DNA from: Xenorhabdus innexi | Lineage (GTDB): Bacteria; Pseudomonadota; Gammaproteobacteria; Enterobacterales; Enterobacteriaceae | Length of the DNA stretch: 64,000 nt | Assembly: GCF_002632485.1 (NCBI RefSeq) | Contig: NZ_NIBU01000010.1 | Coordinates: forward strand, 52,775-116,774 | Direction of reading: 5' to 3' | Shown here: positions 36,955-46,289 of the stretch, piece after piece | How the letters are laid out: each line of letters opens with the position of its first letter | How positions within the stretch are numbered: position 1 is the first letter of the stretch | Notes under the pieces: model-generated | Databases searched by the model: none | Told to the model about the DNA's origin: nothing | What the model saw: the letters and a program-made list of their open reading frames with translations, nothing else | Position numbers and translations under genes: made by a program

Positions 36955-37932
36955 ATGTCTAATAATCTGGCCTATCGTTACTTACCCGATGAAATCCATA
37001 AATGGCCGGGATTACCACTATCTCTCAGCGGAGATGAAGTCATGCCACTGGATTACCGAGCAGGAGACAGAGGCTGGCTGATGTATGGCCGCAATCTGGA
37101 TAAACAGCGGATCAGTGATTTTCAGCATCGTTTGGGCGTCGCTATTGTTGTTGTTTCCTCGTGGCGCATTGATGACTATCAGGTTGTTCGTATCGCAGGA
37201 AGCCTGTCACCCCGTATAAAACGGCTGGCAGATGAGTGCAGTCTGGATGTTGTGCCACTGGGGCAGATCCCACGTCTGCGTTCACCCGGCCTGTTAGTCA
37301 TGGATATGGATTCAACGGCCATTCAGATTGAGTGTATTGATGAAATTGCACGGCTAGCCGGTGTTGGTGATAAAGTTGCTGAAATTACAGAGCGGGCTAT
37401 GCAGGGAGAATTAGATTTCTCAGAAAGTTTACATCAACGGGTTGCCCAACTGGCAGGTGCTGATGCTGAAATATTGCAACAAGTCATGGATACCCTGCCA
37501 CTTACTCCGGGTTTAACCAGCCTTGTCCGCAAACTACAATCCCTTGACTGGCATATCGCTATTGCCTCCGGCGGCTTTACCTTCTTTGCTGATAATCTAC
37601 GCCAGCAATTACGCCTGTTTGCTGCCGTTGCCAACCAACTTGAAATAAAGAACGGTAAATTAACCGGTAAAATCAAAGGGCCAATCGTTGACGCAAAATA
37701 CAAAGCCACCACATTAATACGGCTGGCAAAAGAACTGAATATTCCTCTCAGTCAGACTGTCGCCATCGGGGATGGTGCCAACGATTTGAAGATGATCCGC
37801 AAAGCAGGATTAGGCATTGCTTATCATGCAAAACCCAAAGTTTATACACACGCGAAGGTCGGCATTCGTCATGCAGATTTAATGGGGGTTTTGTGTGTTC
37901 TGAGCGGTGGACTGAAACACGAAGAACGTTAA
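36955..37932 (+). CDS. serB: Phosphoserine phosphatase
   Basis: HAD-superfamily enzyme of 325 residues completing serine synthesis by dephosphorylating phosphoserine. ATG at 36955 has AGGAG 10 bases upstream and gives the E. coli length (322). Catalytic aspartates are in VMDMDSTAIQIECIDEIA, the Ser of motif II in IAIASGGFTFFAD, and motif III is AIGDGANDLKMI. It is the first gene of the serB-radA-nadR run. Confidence 0.97.
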   Translation: MSNNLAYRYLPDEIHKWPGLPLSLSGDEVMPLDYRAGDRGWLMYGRNLDKQRISDFQHRLGVAIVVVSSWRIDDYQVVRIAGSLSPRIKRLADECSLDVVPLGQIPRLRSPGLLVMDMDSTAIQIECIDEIARLAGVGDKVAEITERAMQGELDFSESLHQRVAQLAGADAEILQQVMDTLPLTPGLTSLVRKLQSLDWHIAIASGGFTFFADNLRQQLRLFAAVANQLEIKNGKLTGKIKGPIVDAKYKATTLIRLAKELNIPLSQTVAIGDGANDLKMIRKAGLGIAYHAKPKVYTHAKVGIRHADLMGVLCVLSGGLKHEER

Positions 37933-37965
37933 GCTGTCAATATCTGGAAGTATAGGGAGAATATA

Positions 37966-39354
37966 GTGGCAAAAGCAGCAAAACGGGCATTTGTCTGTAA
38001 CGAATGCGGGGCCGATTATCCCCGTTGGCAGGGGCAGTGCACAGCATGTCAGGCATGGAATACTATCACCGAAATTCGTTTAGCTGCGGCTTCATCATCT
38101 TCCCGCAACGAACGTTTCAGTGGTTATGCAGGGGATACCGGAGTCAGCAAAGTCCAGAAACTTTCTGAAATCAGTCTGGAAGAGTTACCCCGGTTTTCCA
38201 CCGGGTTTAAAGAGTTTGACCGAGTATTGGGTGGTGGCGTCGTTCCCGGTAGCGCTATTTTGATCGGTGGTAATCCCGGTGCGGGGAAAAGTACCCTGTT
38301 ACTGCAAACAATGTGTCAGTTATCCGAACAGATGAAAACCTTATATGTCACCGGTGAGGAATCATTACAACAGGTAGCAATGAGAGCACACCGGCTGGGG
38401 TTACCGACAGATAAACTGAACATGCTGTCCGAAACAAGCATTGAACAGATTTGCCTGATTGCCGAGCAGGAGCAGCCTAAACTGATGGTCATTGACTCCA
38501 TTCAGGTGATGCATATGGCAGATATTCAGTCTTCACCCGGTAGTGTGGCACAAGTCAGGGAAACAGCGGCTTATCTGACCCGATTTGCCAAAACCCGGGG
38601 AGTGGCGATCATTATGGTCGGCCATGTCACCAAAGATGGCTCTCTGGCTGGCCCGAAGGTACTGGAACACTGTATTGACTGTTCTGTGATGCTGGATGGT
38701 GAAGCCGATTCCCGTTTCCGCACCCTTCGCAGCCATAAAAACCGTTTCGGCGCAGTTAATGAGCTTGGGGTGTTCGCAATGACCGAACAGGGACTGCGGG
38801 AAGTGAATAACCCTTCCGCGATCTTTCTGAGCCGTGGGGATGAAATCACTTCCGGTAGTTCTGTCATGATCGTCTGGGAAGGTACTCGTCCTCTGCTGGT
38901 GGAAATTCAGGCGCTGGTCGATCATTCCATGATGCCCAATCCTCGCCGGGTAGCCGTAGGACTGGAGCAAAACCGGCTGGCCATTCTGCTGGCAATATTG
39001 CACAAGCATGGCGGTTTGCAAATGGCTGATCAGGATGTCTTTGTAAATGTCGTGGGTGGTGTGAAAGTCACAGAAACCAGTGCCGATCTTGCATTACTGC
39101 TCGCTTTGGTTTCCAGCTTTCGTGACCGTCCTCTGCCCCGTGATTTGGTTGTATTTGGCGAAGTCGGGCTGGCGGGAGAAATCCGTCCTGTTCCCAGTGG
39201 TCAGGAACGTATTTCAGAAGCGGCAAAACATGGCTTTAAACGGGCAATCGTGCCTTATGCCAATATGTCCAAAAAATCATTACCGGGCATGAAAGTATTC
39301 GGTGTTAAAAAATTGTCGGATGCCTTGTCTGTTCTTGATGAACTGGATGATTAA
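37966..39354 (+). CDS. radA: DNA repair protein RadA
   Basis: RecA-like ATPase of 462 residues (E. coli 460) acting in branch migration during recombination repair. It starts at a GTG at 37966. The zinc finger is CNECGADYPRWQGQCTACQ, Walker A is GGNPGAGKSTLL, the RadA-specific KNRFG motif is in SHKNRFGAVNE, and a Lon-like C-terminal domain follows. It lies 33 bp after serB, consistent with one operon. Confidence 0.97.
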   Translation: MAKAAKRAFVCNECGADYPRWQGQCTACQAWNTITEIRLAAASSSSRNERFSGYAGDTGVSKVQKLSEISLEELPRFSTGFKEFDRVLGGGVVPGSAILIGGNPGAGKSTLLLQTMCQLSEQMKTLYVTGEESLQQVAMRAHRLGLPTDKLNMLSETSIEQICLIAEQEQPKLMVIDSIQVMHMADIQSSPGSVAQVRETAAYLTRFAKTRGVAIIMVGHVTKDGSLAGPKVLEHCIDCSVMLDGEADSRFRTLRSHKNRFGAVNELGVFAMTEQGLREVNNPSAIFLSRGDEITSGSSVMIVWEGTRPLLVEIQALVDHSMMPNPRRVAVGLEQNRLAILLAILHKHGGLQMADQDVFVNVVGGVKVTETSADLALLLALVSSFRDRPLPRDLVVFGEVGLAGEIRPVPSGQERISEAAKHGFKRAIVPYANMSKKSLPGMKVFGVKKLSDALSVLDELDD

Positions 39355-39408
39355 TAGACCGATAACCGATTAGTTTTGTTTTTACCTTTCCCCATAGACA
39401 TGCTATTT

Positions 39409-39426
39409 TGTTTAGTATACTAAACA
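39409..39426 (+). promoter_or_regulatory. NadR operator upstream of nadR
   Basis: TGTTTAGTATACTAAACA is an 18-bp perfect palindrome and matches the known NadR site TGTTTA-N6-TAAACA at every fixed position. It lies 15 bases before the nadR start and contains a -10-like TATACT, so NadR probably represses its own promoter. Confidence 0.85.
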
Positions 39427-39440
39427 TCGTAGGAGGTTAT

Positions 39441-40667
39441 ATGGGGCAGTTTGACTATTTAAAAGAATCAATTAAACAGGCAAATTACACATTACAGCAA
39501 GTTGCTGATGCAAGTGGTATGACGAAAGGCTATTTAAGCCAGCTCATTAACGGCAAGATAAAAAGCCCGAGTGCACAGAAATTAGCATCTCTTCATCAAT
39601 ATTTAGGATTGGCGTACCCTATGGAAAAGAAAAGTATCGGTGTTGTGTTTGGTAAATTTTACCCGTTACATACTGGGCATATCTATTTGATCCAACGAGC
39701 ATCCAGCCAGGTCGATGAATTGCACGTTGTTCTCTGCTACGATGAATTACGGGATCGGGAGTTGTTTATCAACAGTTCTATGTCCCAGCAACCTACCGTC
39801 AGTGACCGTCTCAGATGGCTGTTACAAACATTTAAATATCAGAAAAATATTCATATCCACGCTTTTGACGAACAAGGAATGGAGCCCTACCCGCATGGCT
39901 GGGAAACATGGAGTCAGAGTGCAAAACAGTTTATGTCGGCAAAAGGCATTAACCCTCAGTATATCTACTCCAGTGAAGCTCAGGATGTTCCCCGCTATAA
40001 AGAGCATTTTGGCATTGAGACCATTCTTGTCGATCCACAGCGTTCATTCATGAATATCAGTGGAAGCCAGATCCGACAGGCACCTTTCCGCTATTGGGAA
40101 TATATCCCAACAGAAGTAAAACCCTTCTTTGTACGTACTGTTGCCATTCTCGGAGGCGAGTCCAGCGGGAAATCCACACTGGTCAATAAACTGGCAAATA
40201 TGTTTAACACAACCAGTGCATGGGAATATGGGCGTGAGTATGTGTTTTCCCATTTAGGGGGAGATGAGATGGCACTACAATACTCGGATTACGATAAGAT
40301 AGCCTTAGGTCACGCTCAATATATCGATTTTTGCGTAAAATACGCAAACAAAGTTGCTTTTATTGATACTGACTTTGTTACAACACAGGCATTTTGTAAG
40401 CGCTATGAAGGAAAAGAACATCCCTTTGTGCAGGCTCTGATTGATGAATACCGGTTTGATTTGGTCATTCTGTTAGAAAACAACACTCCTTGGGTCGCTG
40501 ACGGGTTAAGGAGCCTGGGAAGTGAGCAGGATCGCAAACAATTTCAGCAACTGCTTGAAAGTATGTTAAAGAAAAATAATATTGATTATGTATGTGTTAA
40601 TTCACCGGATTATGATCAACGTTTTCTTCATTGCGTGGAGCTGGTTCAGGATATGTTAATATCTTAA
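39441..40667 (+). CDS. nadR: Trifunctional NAD biosynthesis regulator NadR
   Basis: Protein of 408 residues (E. coli 410): repressor of NAD genes, NMN adenylyltransferase and ribosylnicotinamide kinase. ATG at 39441 has AGGAGG just upstream. Domains: helix-turn-helix 1-60 (TLQQVADASGMTKGYLSQLI), adenylyltransferase about 62-225 (GVVFGKFYPLHTGHIYLI), kinase about 230-408 with Walker A GGESSGKST. All three active motifs are kept. It follows radA by 86 bp, with its own operator in the gap. Confidence 0.97.
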   Translation: MGQFDYLKESIKQANYTLQQVADASGMTKGYLSQLINGKIKSPSAQKLASLHQYLGLAYPMEKKSIGVVFGKFYPLHTGHIYLIQRASSQVDELHVVLCYDELRDRELFINSSMSQQPTVSDRLRWLLQTFKYQKNIHIHAFDEQGMEPYPHGWETWSQSAKQFMSAKGINPQYIYSSEAQDVPRYKEHFGIETILVDPQRSFMNISGSQIRQAPFRYWEYIPTEVKPFFVRTVAILGGESSGKSTLVNKLANMFNTTSAWEYGREYVFSHLGGDEMALQYSDYDKIALGHAQYIDFCVKYANKVAFIDTDFVTTQAFCKRYEGKEHPFVQALIDEYRFDLVILLENNTPWVADGLRSLGSEQDRKQFQQLLESMLKKNNIDYVCVNSPDYDQRFLHCVELVQDMLIS

Positions 40668-41424
40668 CATTTATTTATATTGAACCCGATAAATTTCAAG
40701 TTGCAGCAACGGAAAATAAACAATAATGCCGAATAGCAACTTGAAAAATTAAACTATATAGATTATTAGTCTAACCTGTTATTAGGATAATGATTAATTA
40801 AAATGATTTATTTTCCATAGCAATTTTTGTTATTTTATGTTTCATTTTTGATTGCACTCTAATTAAATGTTTCAGTTAGTTATTTTTACAGTAGTAACAA
40901 AATAGATTGTGTTAATAATATTTTTTGATGCTTAGGTTTCTCCGTTTGGGCTTGAATTGTCAAGAAATAAGTCATTTAATGGACGGACCTGTTGATTTAT
41001 CTATATAAAACTCTTTTATTATCAATAATAACCACACATTTTACATGTGATTTTATTACGACATAGAGATGGAGGTGATATAGAGAAGACATTATATTTT
41101 TTATATGAGTAAAATGACTTTTTTCCTTATTATAAAATTGGAATAAAAACAGAATAATTTATACCTTTTTATGTATGTTGTCTTTTTCTTAGTAATGACG
41201 AACATCATTAACATTTTACTCTAAGACTAAGAAATATCTCATTTATCATATAATAATTGTAAATAATAATTGACATAAATTTAGTATATTATTGCCGAGA
41301 TATTTCATACATGAACTATTTGAATTCATACTATGTCTTATTGATATTAATAATACTAAAAATAGATTTAGATAACATATTTAAGGAAAAAGCTTTAACT
41401 TTTTAACCTAATTGTGTTGAGAAT
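40668..41424. other. Long AT-rich gap between nadR and the degenerate ABC gene
   Basis: About 757 bp without a gene. It holds an inverted repeat TTTCAAGTTGC / GCAACTTGAAA at 40694-40746 (nadR terminator or ERIC remnant), and a pair of inverted 10-mers GAAATATCTC (41231-41240) and GAGATATTTC (41297-41306) about 120 bp before the next gene. Probably acquired DNA, as E. coli has nadR and ettA adjacent. Confidence 0.45.
40694..40746. repeat. Inverted repeat, possible ERIC end remnant
   Basis: Arms of 11 bp (TTTCAAGTTGC / GCAACTTGAAA) separated by 31 bases. The arm sequence resembles the outer part of ERIC-type elements, and it could also end nadR transcription. Confidence 0.4.
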
Positions 41425-42153
41425 ATGAACTTAAATCAATTTAAATCGATTGAAGTTATCAATATTTCATATGGTTTAACTGATAATACAGTTAATTATG
41501 AAATGATTTCAGACATCACATTTTCTATTATACCAGGTGAAATTACTTTGATAACAGGGCCGAAAGCATCCACAAACAGCATATTGCTATCGATCGCTTC
41601 GGGTATGTTACAACCAGATCAAGGAGATGTATTCATTAATAATAACAAGCTAAAACTAATGAGTGATTCCGAGTTAGGTCAGTTTCATTCGCAAAGTAGT
41701 GGGTTCATTTTTCAGGGGTTTAATTTATCCAGTGAACTTACGCTGTTAGATAACTTGTTATTATCCAATTCTTACGGATTATCTCTTTCACGGGAACTGG
41801 CAGTAAAAGTTGCACAAAAGTCGTTAAATATTGTCAAGTTAGGTGATAAGAGTCGTTACTATCCAGGTGAGCTTTCTGAAAACGAAAGACAGCGAGCTGC
41901 GATGGCAAAAGCTATCATAAAGAGACCTGAATACTTGTTTGCTGATGAACCGACTCGTCACCTGAATCATCAGGAATTAAAGATGTTTGTTGATATCTTT
42001 AGATTTATCGCTCATGAACAGAAAGGCACTGTAGTTATTGCATCAACGGATAAGCGCCTGACTCAGTATGCTGACAGCATGATTACTCTGGAAAGAGGTA
42101 AAATTGTTAAGACATATGAGTCCTTTCAGGAACAAAGAGTGATGGTATCCTGA
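41425..42153 (+). CDS. Degenerate ABC ATP-binding protein (LolD/MacB-like fold)
   Basis: Intact frame of 242 residues with the layout of a LolD/MacB-type ATPase, but key residues are gone. Walker A reads GPKASTNS (residues 45-52) where GxxGxGKS is required, so the P-loop lysine is Asn51. The signature LSGGQ is LSENE (150-154), and the switch His is Thr208 in VVIASTDKR. Q-loop Gln97 and Walker B FADEPT (172-177) remain. It should not hydrolyse ATP. No permease gene is nearby. It is read toward ettA, with a shared terminator. An uncorrupted frame suggests selection for another job, such as binding or regulation (inference). Confidence 0.8.
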   Translation: MNLNQFKSIEVINISYGLTDNTVNYEMISDITFSIIPGEITLITGPKASTNSILLSIASGMLQPDQGDVFINNNKLKLMSDSELGQFHSQSSGFIFQGFNLSSELTLLDNLLLSNSYGLSLSRELAVKVAQKSLNIVKLGDKSRYYPGELSENERQRAAMAKAIIKRPEYLFADEPTRHLNHQELKMFVDIFRFIAHEQKGTVVIASTDKRLTQYADSMITLERGKIVKTYESFQEQRVMVS

Positions 42154-42171
42154 TTGTTATTCCCTTAAAAG

Positions 42172-42199
42172 AACGGCCTGATATCAGTATCAGGCCGTT
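42172..42199. terminator. Bidirectional terminator between degenerate ABC gene and ettA
   Basis: Perfect 12-bp stem AACGGCCTGATA / TATCAGGCCGTT with a 4-base loop and A/T tracts on both sides, between convergent genes. Confidence 0.85.
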
Positions 42200-42220
42200 T
42201 TCTATTCAATAAGTCAGTTT

Positions 42221-43888
42221 TTATTTACTGATTTTCTTATACTTAATACGATGCGGTTCCAGAGCTTCAGCTCCCAGCGTCCGCTTCTTGTAATCTTCGT
42301 ATTCGCTGAAGTTTCCTTCAAAGAAAGTCACTTTACCTTCATCCTGATAATCGATAATGTGCGTCGCAATACGGTCAAGGAACCAGCGGTCATGGGAAAT
42401 AACCATCGCACAGCCCGGGAATTCCAGCAGGGCATTTTCCAGTGCGCGCAGTGTTTCGATATCCAGATCATTGGTTGGTTCATCCAGCAGCAACATGTTG
42501 CCACCAACTTGCAGAAGTTTTGCCAGATGCAGACGACCACGCTCACCACCGGATAATTCACCCACACGCTTGCCCTGATCCACGCCCTTAAAGTTAAAGC
42601 GACCAACATAAGCACGACTTGGGATCTCAAAGTTGCCGATGCGCATGATATCCTGCCCGCCGGAAACCTCTTCCCATACCGTTTTCTTATCGTCCATATC
42701 GTCGCGGAACTGCTCAACAGAAGCCAGTGTTACTGTTTCACCCAGTGCGATTGAACCGGAATCGGGTTGCTCCTGGCCGGACAGCATACGGAACAGAGTT
42801 GATTTACCTGCACCATTCGGGCCGATAATCCCGACAATCGCGCCTTTTGGCAGAGAAAAACTCAGGTCGTCGATCAGCACCCGATCACCATAAGATTTGC
42901 TCAGATTGCTGACTTCCAGTACTTTGTCTCCCAGACGCGGGCCGGGTGGAATAAACAGTTCGCTGGTTTCATTACGCTTTTGATACTCAACATTGTTAAG
43001 TTCTTCAAAACGAGCCAGACGCGCCTTGCCTTTAGCCTGACGCCCTTTCGGATTCTGACGAACCCATTCCAGTTCTTTCTCGATGGATTTACGGCGAGCA
43101 GCTTCTGATGCAGCTTCCTGCGCCAGACGAGCATCTTTTTGCTCCAGCCATGAAGAGTAATTACCTTCCCACGGAATCCCTTCACCACGGTCAAGCTCCA
43201 AAATCCAGCCAGCAACATTATCAAGGAAGTAACGGTCATGGGTTATAGCAACGACAGTGCCTTCATAGTCATGCAGGAAACGTTCCAGCCACGCAACAGA
43301 TTCTGCGTCAAGGTGGTTGGTTGGTTCGTCAAGCAGCAACATGTCTGGTTTTTCCAGCAACAGACGACAAATTGCAACACGACGACGTTCACCCCCTGAC
43401 AGGTGCTCAATTTTAGCATCCCATGCAGGTAAACGCAGAGCATCAGCCGCTCTCTCAAGCTGATTATCCAGATTATGACCATCGTGAGACTGGATGATCG
43501 CCTCCAGTTCACCCTGCTCTTTTGCCAGCTTGTCAAAATCTGCATCAGGATCAGCATATGCTGCATACACCTCATCAAGGCGTGTCAATGCGTGCTTAAC
43601 TTCGCTGACGGCTTCTTCTACCGCTTCACGGACAGTGTGCTCAGGATTAAGTTTAGGTTCCTGTGGCAAATAGCCGATTTTGATACCGGGCTGTGGACGT
43701 GCTTCCCCCTCAATATCTTTATCAATGCCCGCCATGATACGCAGTAAGGTTGACTTACCGGCACCATTCAGACCAAGAACACCGATTTTTGCTCCGGGGA
43801 AAAAACTAAGAGAAATATTTTTCAGAATATGCCTTTTCGGGGGAACGATTTTTCCAACCCGGTGCATACTATAAACATATTGAGCCAA
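42221..43888 (-). CDS. ettA: Energy-dependent translational throttle EttA
   Basis: ABC-F ATPase of 555 residues, exactly the E. coli EttA (YjjK) length. It binds the ribosomal E site and gates entry into elongation according to the ATP/ADP ratio. Two ABC domains: Walker A GLNGAGKSTLLRIM and IGPNGAGKSTLFRML, signatures LSGGERRR and LSGGERGR, Walker B LLLDEPTNHLD and LLLDEPTNDLD. It begins MAQYVYSMHRVGKIVPPK, diagnostic of EttA. It is divergent from slt as in E. coli. Confidence 0.97.
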   Translation of the reverse strand: MAQYVYSMHRVGKIVPPKRHILKNISLSFFPGAKIGVLGLNGAGKSTLLRIMAGIDKDIEGEARPQPGIKIGYLPQEPKLNPEHTVREAVEEAVSEVKHALTRLDEVYAAYADPDADFDKLAKEQGELEAIIQSHDGHNLDNQLERAADALRLPAWDAKIEHLSGGERRRVAICRLLLEKPDMLLLDEPTNHLDAESVAWLERFLHDYEGTVVAITHDRYFLDNVAGWILELDRGEGIPWEGNYSSWLEQKDARLAQEAASEAARRKSIEKELEWVRQNPKGRQAKGKARLARFEELNNVEYQKRNETSELFIPPGPRLGDKVLEVSNLSKSYGDRVLIDDLSFSLPKGAIVGIIGPNGAGKSTLFRMLSGQEQPDSGSIALGETVTLASVEQFRDDMDDKKTVWEEVSGGQDIMRIGNFEIPSRAYVGRFNFKGVDQGKRVGELSGGERGRLHLAKLLQVGGNMLLLDEPTNDLDIETLRALENALLEFPGCAMVISHDRWFLDRIATHIIDYQDEGKVTFFEGNFSEYEDYKKRTLGAEALEPHRIKYKKISK

Positions 43889-44310
43889 AGTAATGTACCT
43901 TTTGATAATTAAGGGAATATTTAATATTCATTGACGTTATGGGGCATGGATGGGGCTATTCTACCCTAAATTAATGCCATCGTGTTGCTGCCTGTTTATA
44001 CCCAGTGGATTTCGAGGATGCAGAAAAGCAATTTAAATGACAAAAGCTACAAAAGACTTAAATATAGTCAATTCTGAATATGCAATCTTTCTATTTTATC
44101 ATCTTATTGAAATTATTAATTTATTTTATCAGTCAAATAGCTTAACAAGCTATTACGGGAATATAGCTTAATTTATGTCTTTTTTCTTACCTAAACTTGC
44201 AATCAAATCACTAATTTTTACATTCATTATGTATGATAAATAACTTCAATATTATTATAATCAAAACAATTAATGTATTGTTCATTACCATCAATCTTCT
44301 GGAGGAGTAT
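43889..44310. other. ettA-slt divergent region
   Basis: About 420 bp, AT-rich. A decayed ERIC-like left end (TATACCCAGTGGATTTCGAG) starts at 43997. Promoters of both genes are expected. The frame of slt is open upstream to 44233 but without a ribosome site. Confidence 0.4.
43997..44067 (+). repeat. Decayed ERIC-like fragment
   Basis: The first 25 bases match the ERIC left end seen at 57391; the rest has drifted and the right end is only faintly recognisable. Confidence 0.3.
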
Positions 44311-46233
44311 GTGACTATAAATAAGTGGCAGCATTTTATTATGGCTGTCAGTCTGGCTTCTGTTGTTGGTATAGCACAGGCTGATTCTCTGGAAGCTCAG
44401 CGTGAGCGGTATCAGGCAATAAAAATCGCATGGGAGGCGAAAAACATGAAAGAAGTTGAACGATTGATGCCCACGCTGAAAGATTATCCCCTGTATCCTT
44501 ACCTTGAGTATCGGCAGCTAGTTCACAACCTAAAAATGACATCTCCTCAACAGGTTCGCCATTTTATTGATACTCATCCGACGCTACCACCCGCTCATTC
44601 TCTGTCATCCCGTTATATCAATTTACTGGCAAGTGACGGGAACTGGCACACTCTTCTGGCATTCAGCCCACATAAACCGAATACCGTAGCAGCAAGCTGT
44701 AATTACTATTTTGCCAATTGGGTAGTCGGAAAACACAAAACAGCCTGGGGAGGCGCCAGAGAAATTTGGTTACGCGGTAGTTCATTACCCGAAGATTGTG
44801 ATGGTTTGTTAAACATCTGGGAGCGCTCCGGGCATTTATCCACAAATTTAATATTGCAACGCATTGAACTGGCGGTAAAAGAGAATAACACGACACTCGC
44901 CAACTACCTTATTAAGCGCCTGCCCCTGGACTACCGTAGCTTAAAAGCTCATTTACAAAAACTGCAAAATGATCCCACCTCTGTTGAACACTTCGCCAGA
45001 ACGGTAACACCAACGGATTTTACCCGTTTCTTTGTCACCCATGCATTTTCCCAGTTTGCCCGTAAAAATACAGAAGAAGCACGGCTTATTATTCCTTCTA
45101 TTGCCCGGGCACAAAAAATGAATGAGTCAGAACGGCAAAAGTTGAAAGATATCGTGGCTTGGCAGTTAATGGGGGAAATTACACCCGAACAGGCAAAATG
45201 GCGGGATAATGCAATACGAGAATCCCATTCCAGCACGCTGATCGAACGCCGTGCCCGTCTGGCACTAAGGAATGCGGATGAGAAAGGGCTGGCGCAATGG
45301 TTAAGCCTGTTACCCAAGCAAGTTCTGCAAAAAGATGAATGGCAATACTGGAGCGCAATTATCCTGTTGCATACAGGAAAGAAAAAAGAAGGGGACGCAA
45401 TATTGCGTAAGCTAATGGAATACCGTGGTTTTTACCCCATGGTAGCAGCACAGAAGCTACACCTGCCCTACCCTCTGGTTATCAATAAATCAGAAAGACC
45501 TGACGCTACGATTGCGAAGTTACCACAGATTAAGCGGATACGTGAGTTAATGTATTGGCGTATGGATGACCTGGCACGCTCTGAATGGATTAATTTGGTT
45601 TCGGCACAAAAAAGCACGAAACAAGAGCAGTTGGCCCGCTATGCTTTTGAGCAGAACTGGCCTACTCTCAGTGTTCAGGCTACGATTGTCGGTAAAATGT
45701 GGGATCATCTTGAAGAACGCTTCCCATTAGCATGGCAAAATGAATTTGCTCATTTCACTTCAGATAAAAGTATTTCACAAAGTTATGCCATGGCGATTGC
45801 ACGGCAAGAAAGTGCGTGGGACCCACAAGCCCGCTCATCAAAAGGGGCAAGCGGGTTAATGCAGCTCATGCCTGCGACAGCAGAACATACCGTAAAGAGT
45901 AAAAAGATTGATGGCTATGCCAGCAGTAATCAGTTAATGAACCCAACCATGAATATCAAAATTGGCACTGCCTATCTGGAATCGGTATACCAGAGTTTCG
46001 GTAATAACCGTATTCTCGCCAGTGCAGCTTATAATGCAGGCCCCAGAAATGTTGAACGCTGGTTGGCCAGTAGTGCCGGAGACATCAATGCCATTGCATT
46101 CATCGAGAGTATTCCATTTTCTGAAACACGTGCTTATGTCAAGAATGTTCTGGCTTATGACATGTTTTACCATAACTTCACAGGGAAATTAGTTAATATA
46201 TTAACTGATTCAGAATGGCAAAGACGGTACTAA
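44311..46233 (+). CDS. slt: Soluble lytic murein transglycosylase Slt70
   Basis: Periplasmic enzyme of 640 residues (E. coli 645) that cleaves peptidoglycan glycan strands to 1,6-anhydro products. GTG at 44311 is chosen: GGAGGAG lies 3-9 bases upstream, and it gives a signal peptide ending at GIAQA. The superhelical U and L domains (about 25-440) lead to the C-terminal catalytic domain with Glu in AIARQESAWDPQARSS, then GASGLMQLMPATAE and SAAYNAGPRNVERW. It precedes trpR as in E. coli. Confidence 0.96.
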   Translation: MTINKWQHFIMAVSLASVVGIAQADSLEAQRERYQAIKIAWEAKNMKEVERLMPTLKDYPLYPYLEYRQLVHNLKMTSPQQVRHFIDTHPTLPPAHSLSSRYINLLASDGNWHTLLAFSPHKPNTVAASCNYYFANWVVGKHKTAWGGAREIWLRGSSLPEDCDGLLNIWERSGHLSTNLILQRIELAVKENNTTLANYLIKRLPLDYRSLKAHLQKLQNDPTSVEHFARTVTPTDFTRFFVTHAFSQFARKNTEEARLIIPSIARAQKMNESERQKLKDIVAWQLMGEITPEQAKWRDNAIRESHSSTLIERRARLALRNADEKGLAQWLSLLPKQVLQKDEWQYWSAIILLHTGKKKEGDAILRKLMEYRGFYPMVAAQKLHLPYPLVINKSERPDATIAKLPQIKRIRELMYWRMDDLARSEWINLVSAQKSTKQEQLARYAFEQNWPTLSVQATIVGKMWDHLEERFPLAWQNEFAHFTSDKSISQSYAMAIARQESAWDPQARSSKGASGLMQLMPATAEHTVKSKKIDGYASSNQLMNPTMNIKIGTAYLESVYQSFGNNRILASAAYNAGPRNVERWLASSAGDINAIAFIESIPFSETRAYVKNVLAYDMFYHNFTGKLVNILTDSEWQRRY

Positions 46234-46260
46234 TTTCAGGAACAATTATGGTATTATTTT

Positions 46261-46278
46261 GTACTAGTTAAATAGTAT
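46261..46278 (+). promoter_or_regulatory. trp operator of trpR
   Basis: GTACTAGTTAAATAGTAT differs from the ideal trp operator GTACTAGTTAACTAGTAC at only two positions. It lies 11 bases before the trpR start codon, so TrpR with tryptophan should repress its own gene. Confidence 0.85.
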
Positions 46279-46289
46279 GGCTAAAAATT

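Noticed and set aside
38533..39021. 162-residue minus-strand frame inside radA
   Set aside because: Antisense to radA, no ribosome site and no recognisable protein features.
44233..44310. N-terminal extension of slt by 26 residues
   Set aside because: No ribosome site, and the GTG at 44311 has GGAGGAG and begins a proper signal peptide.
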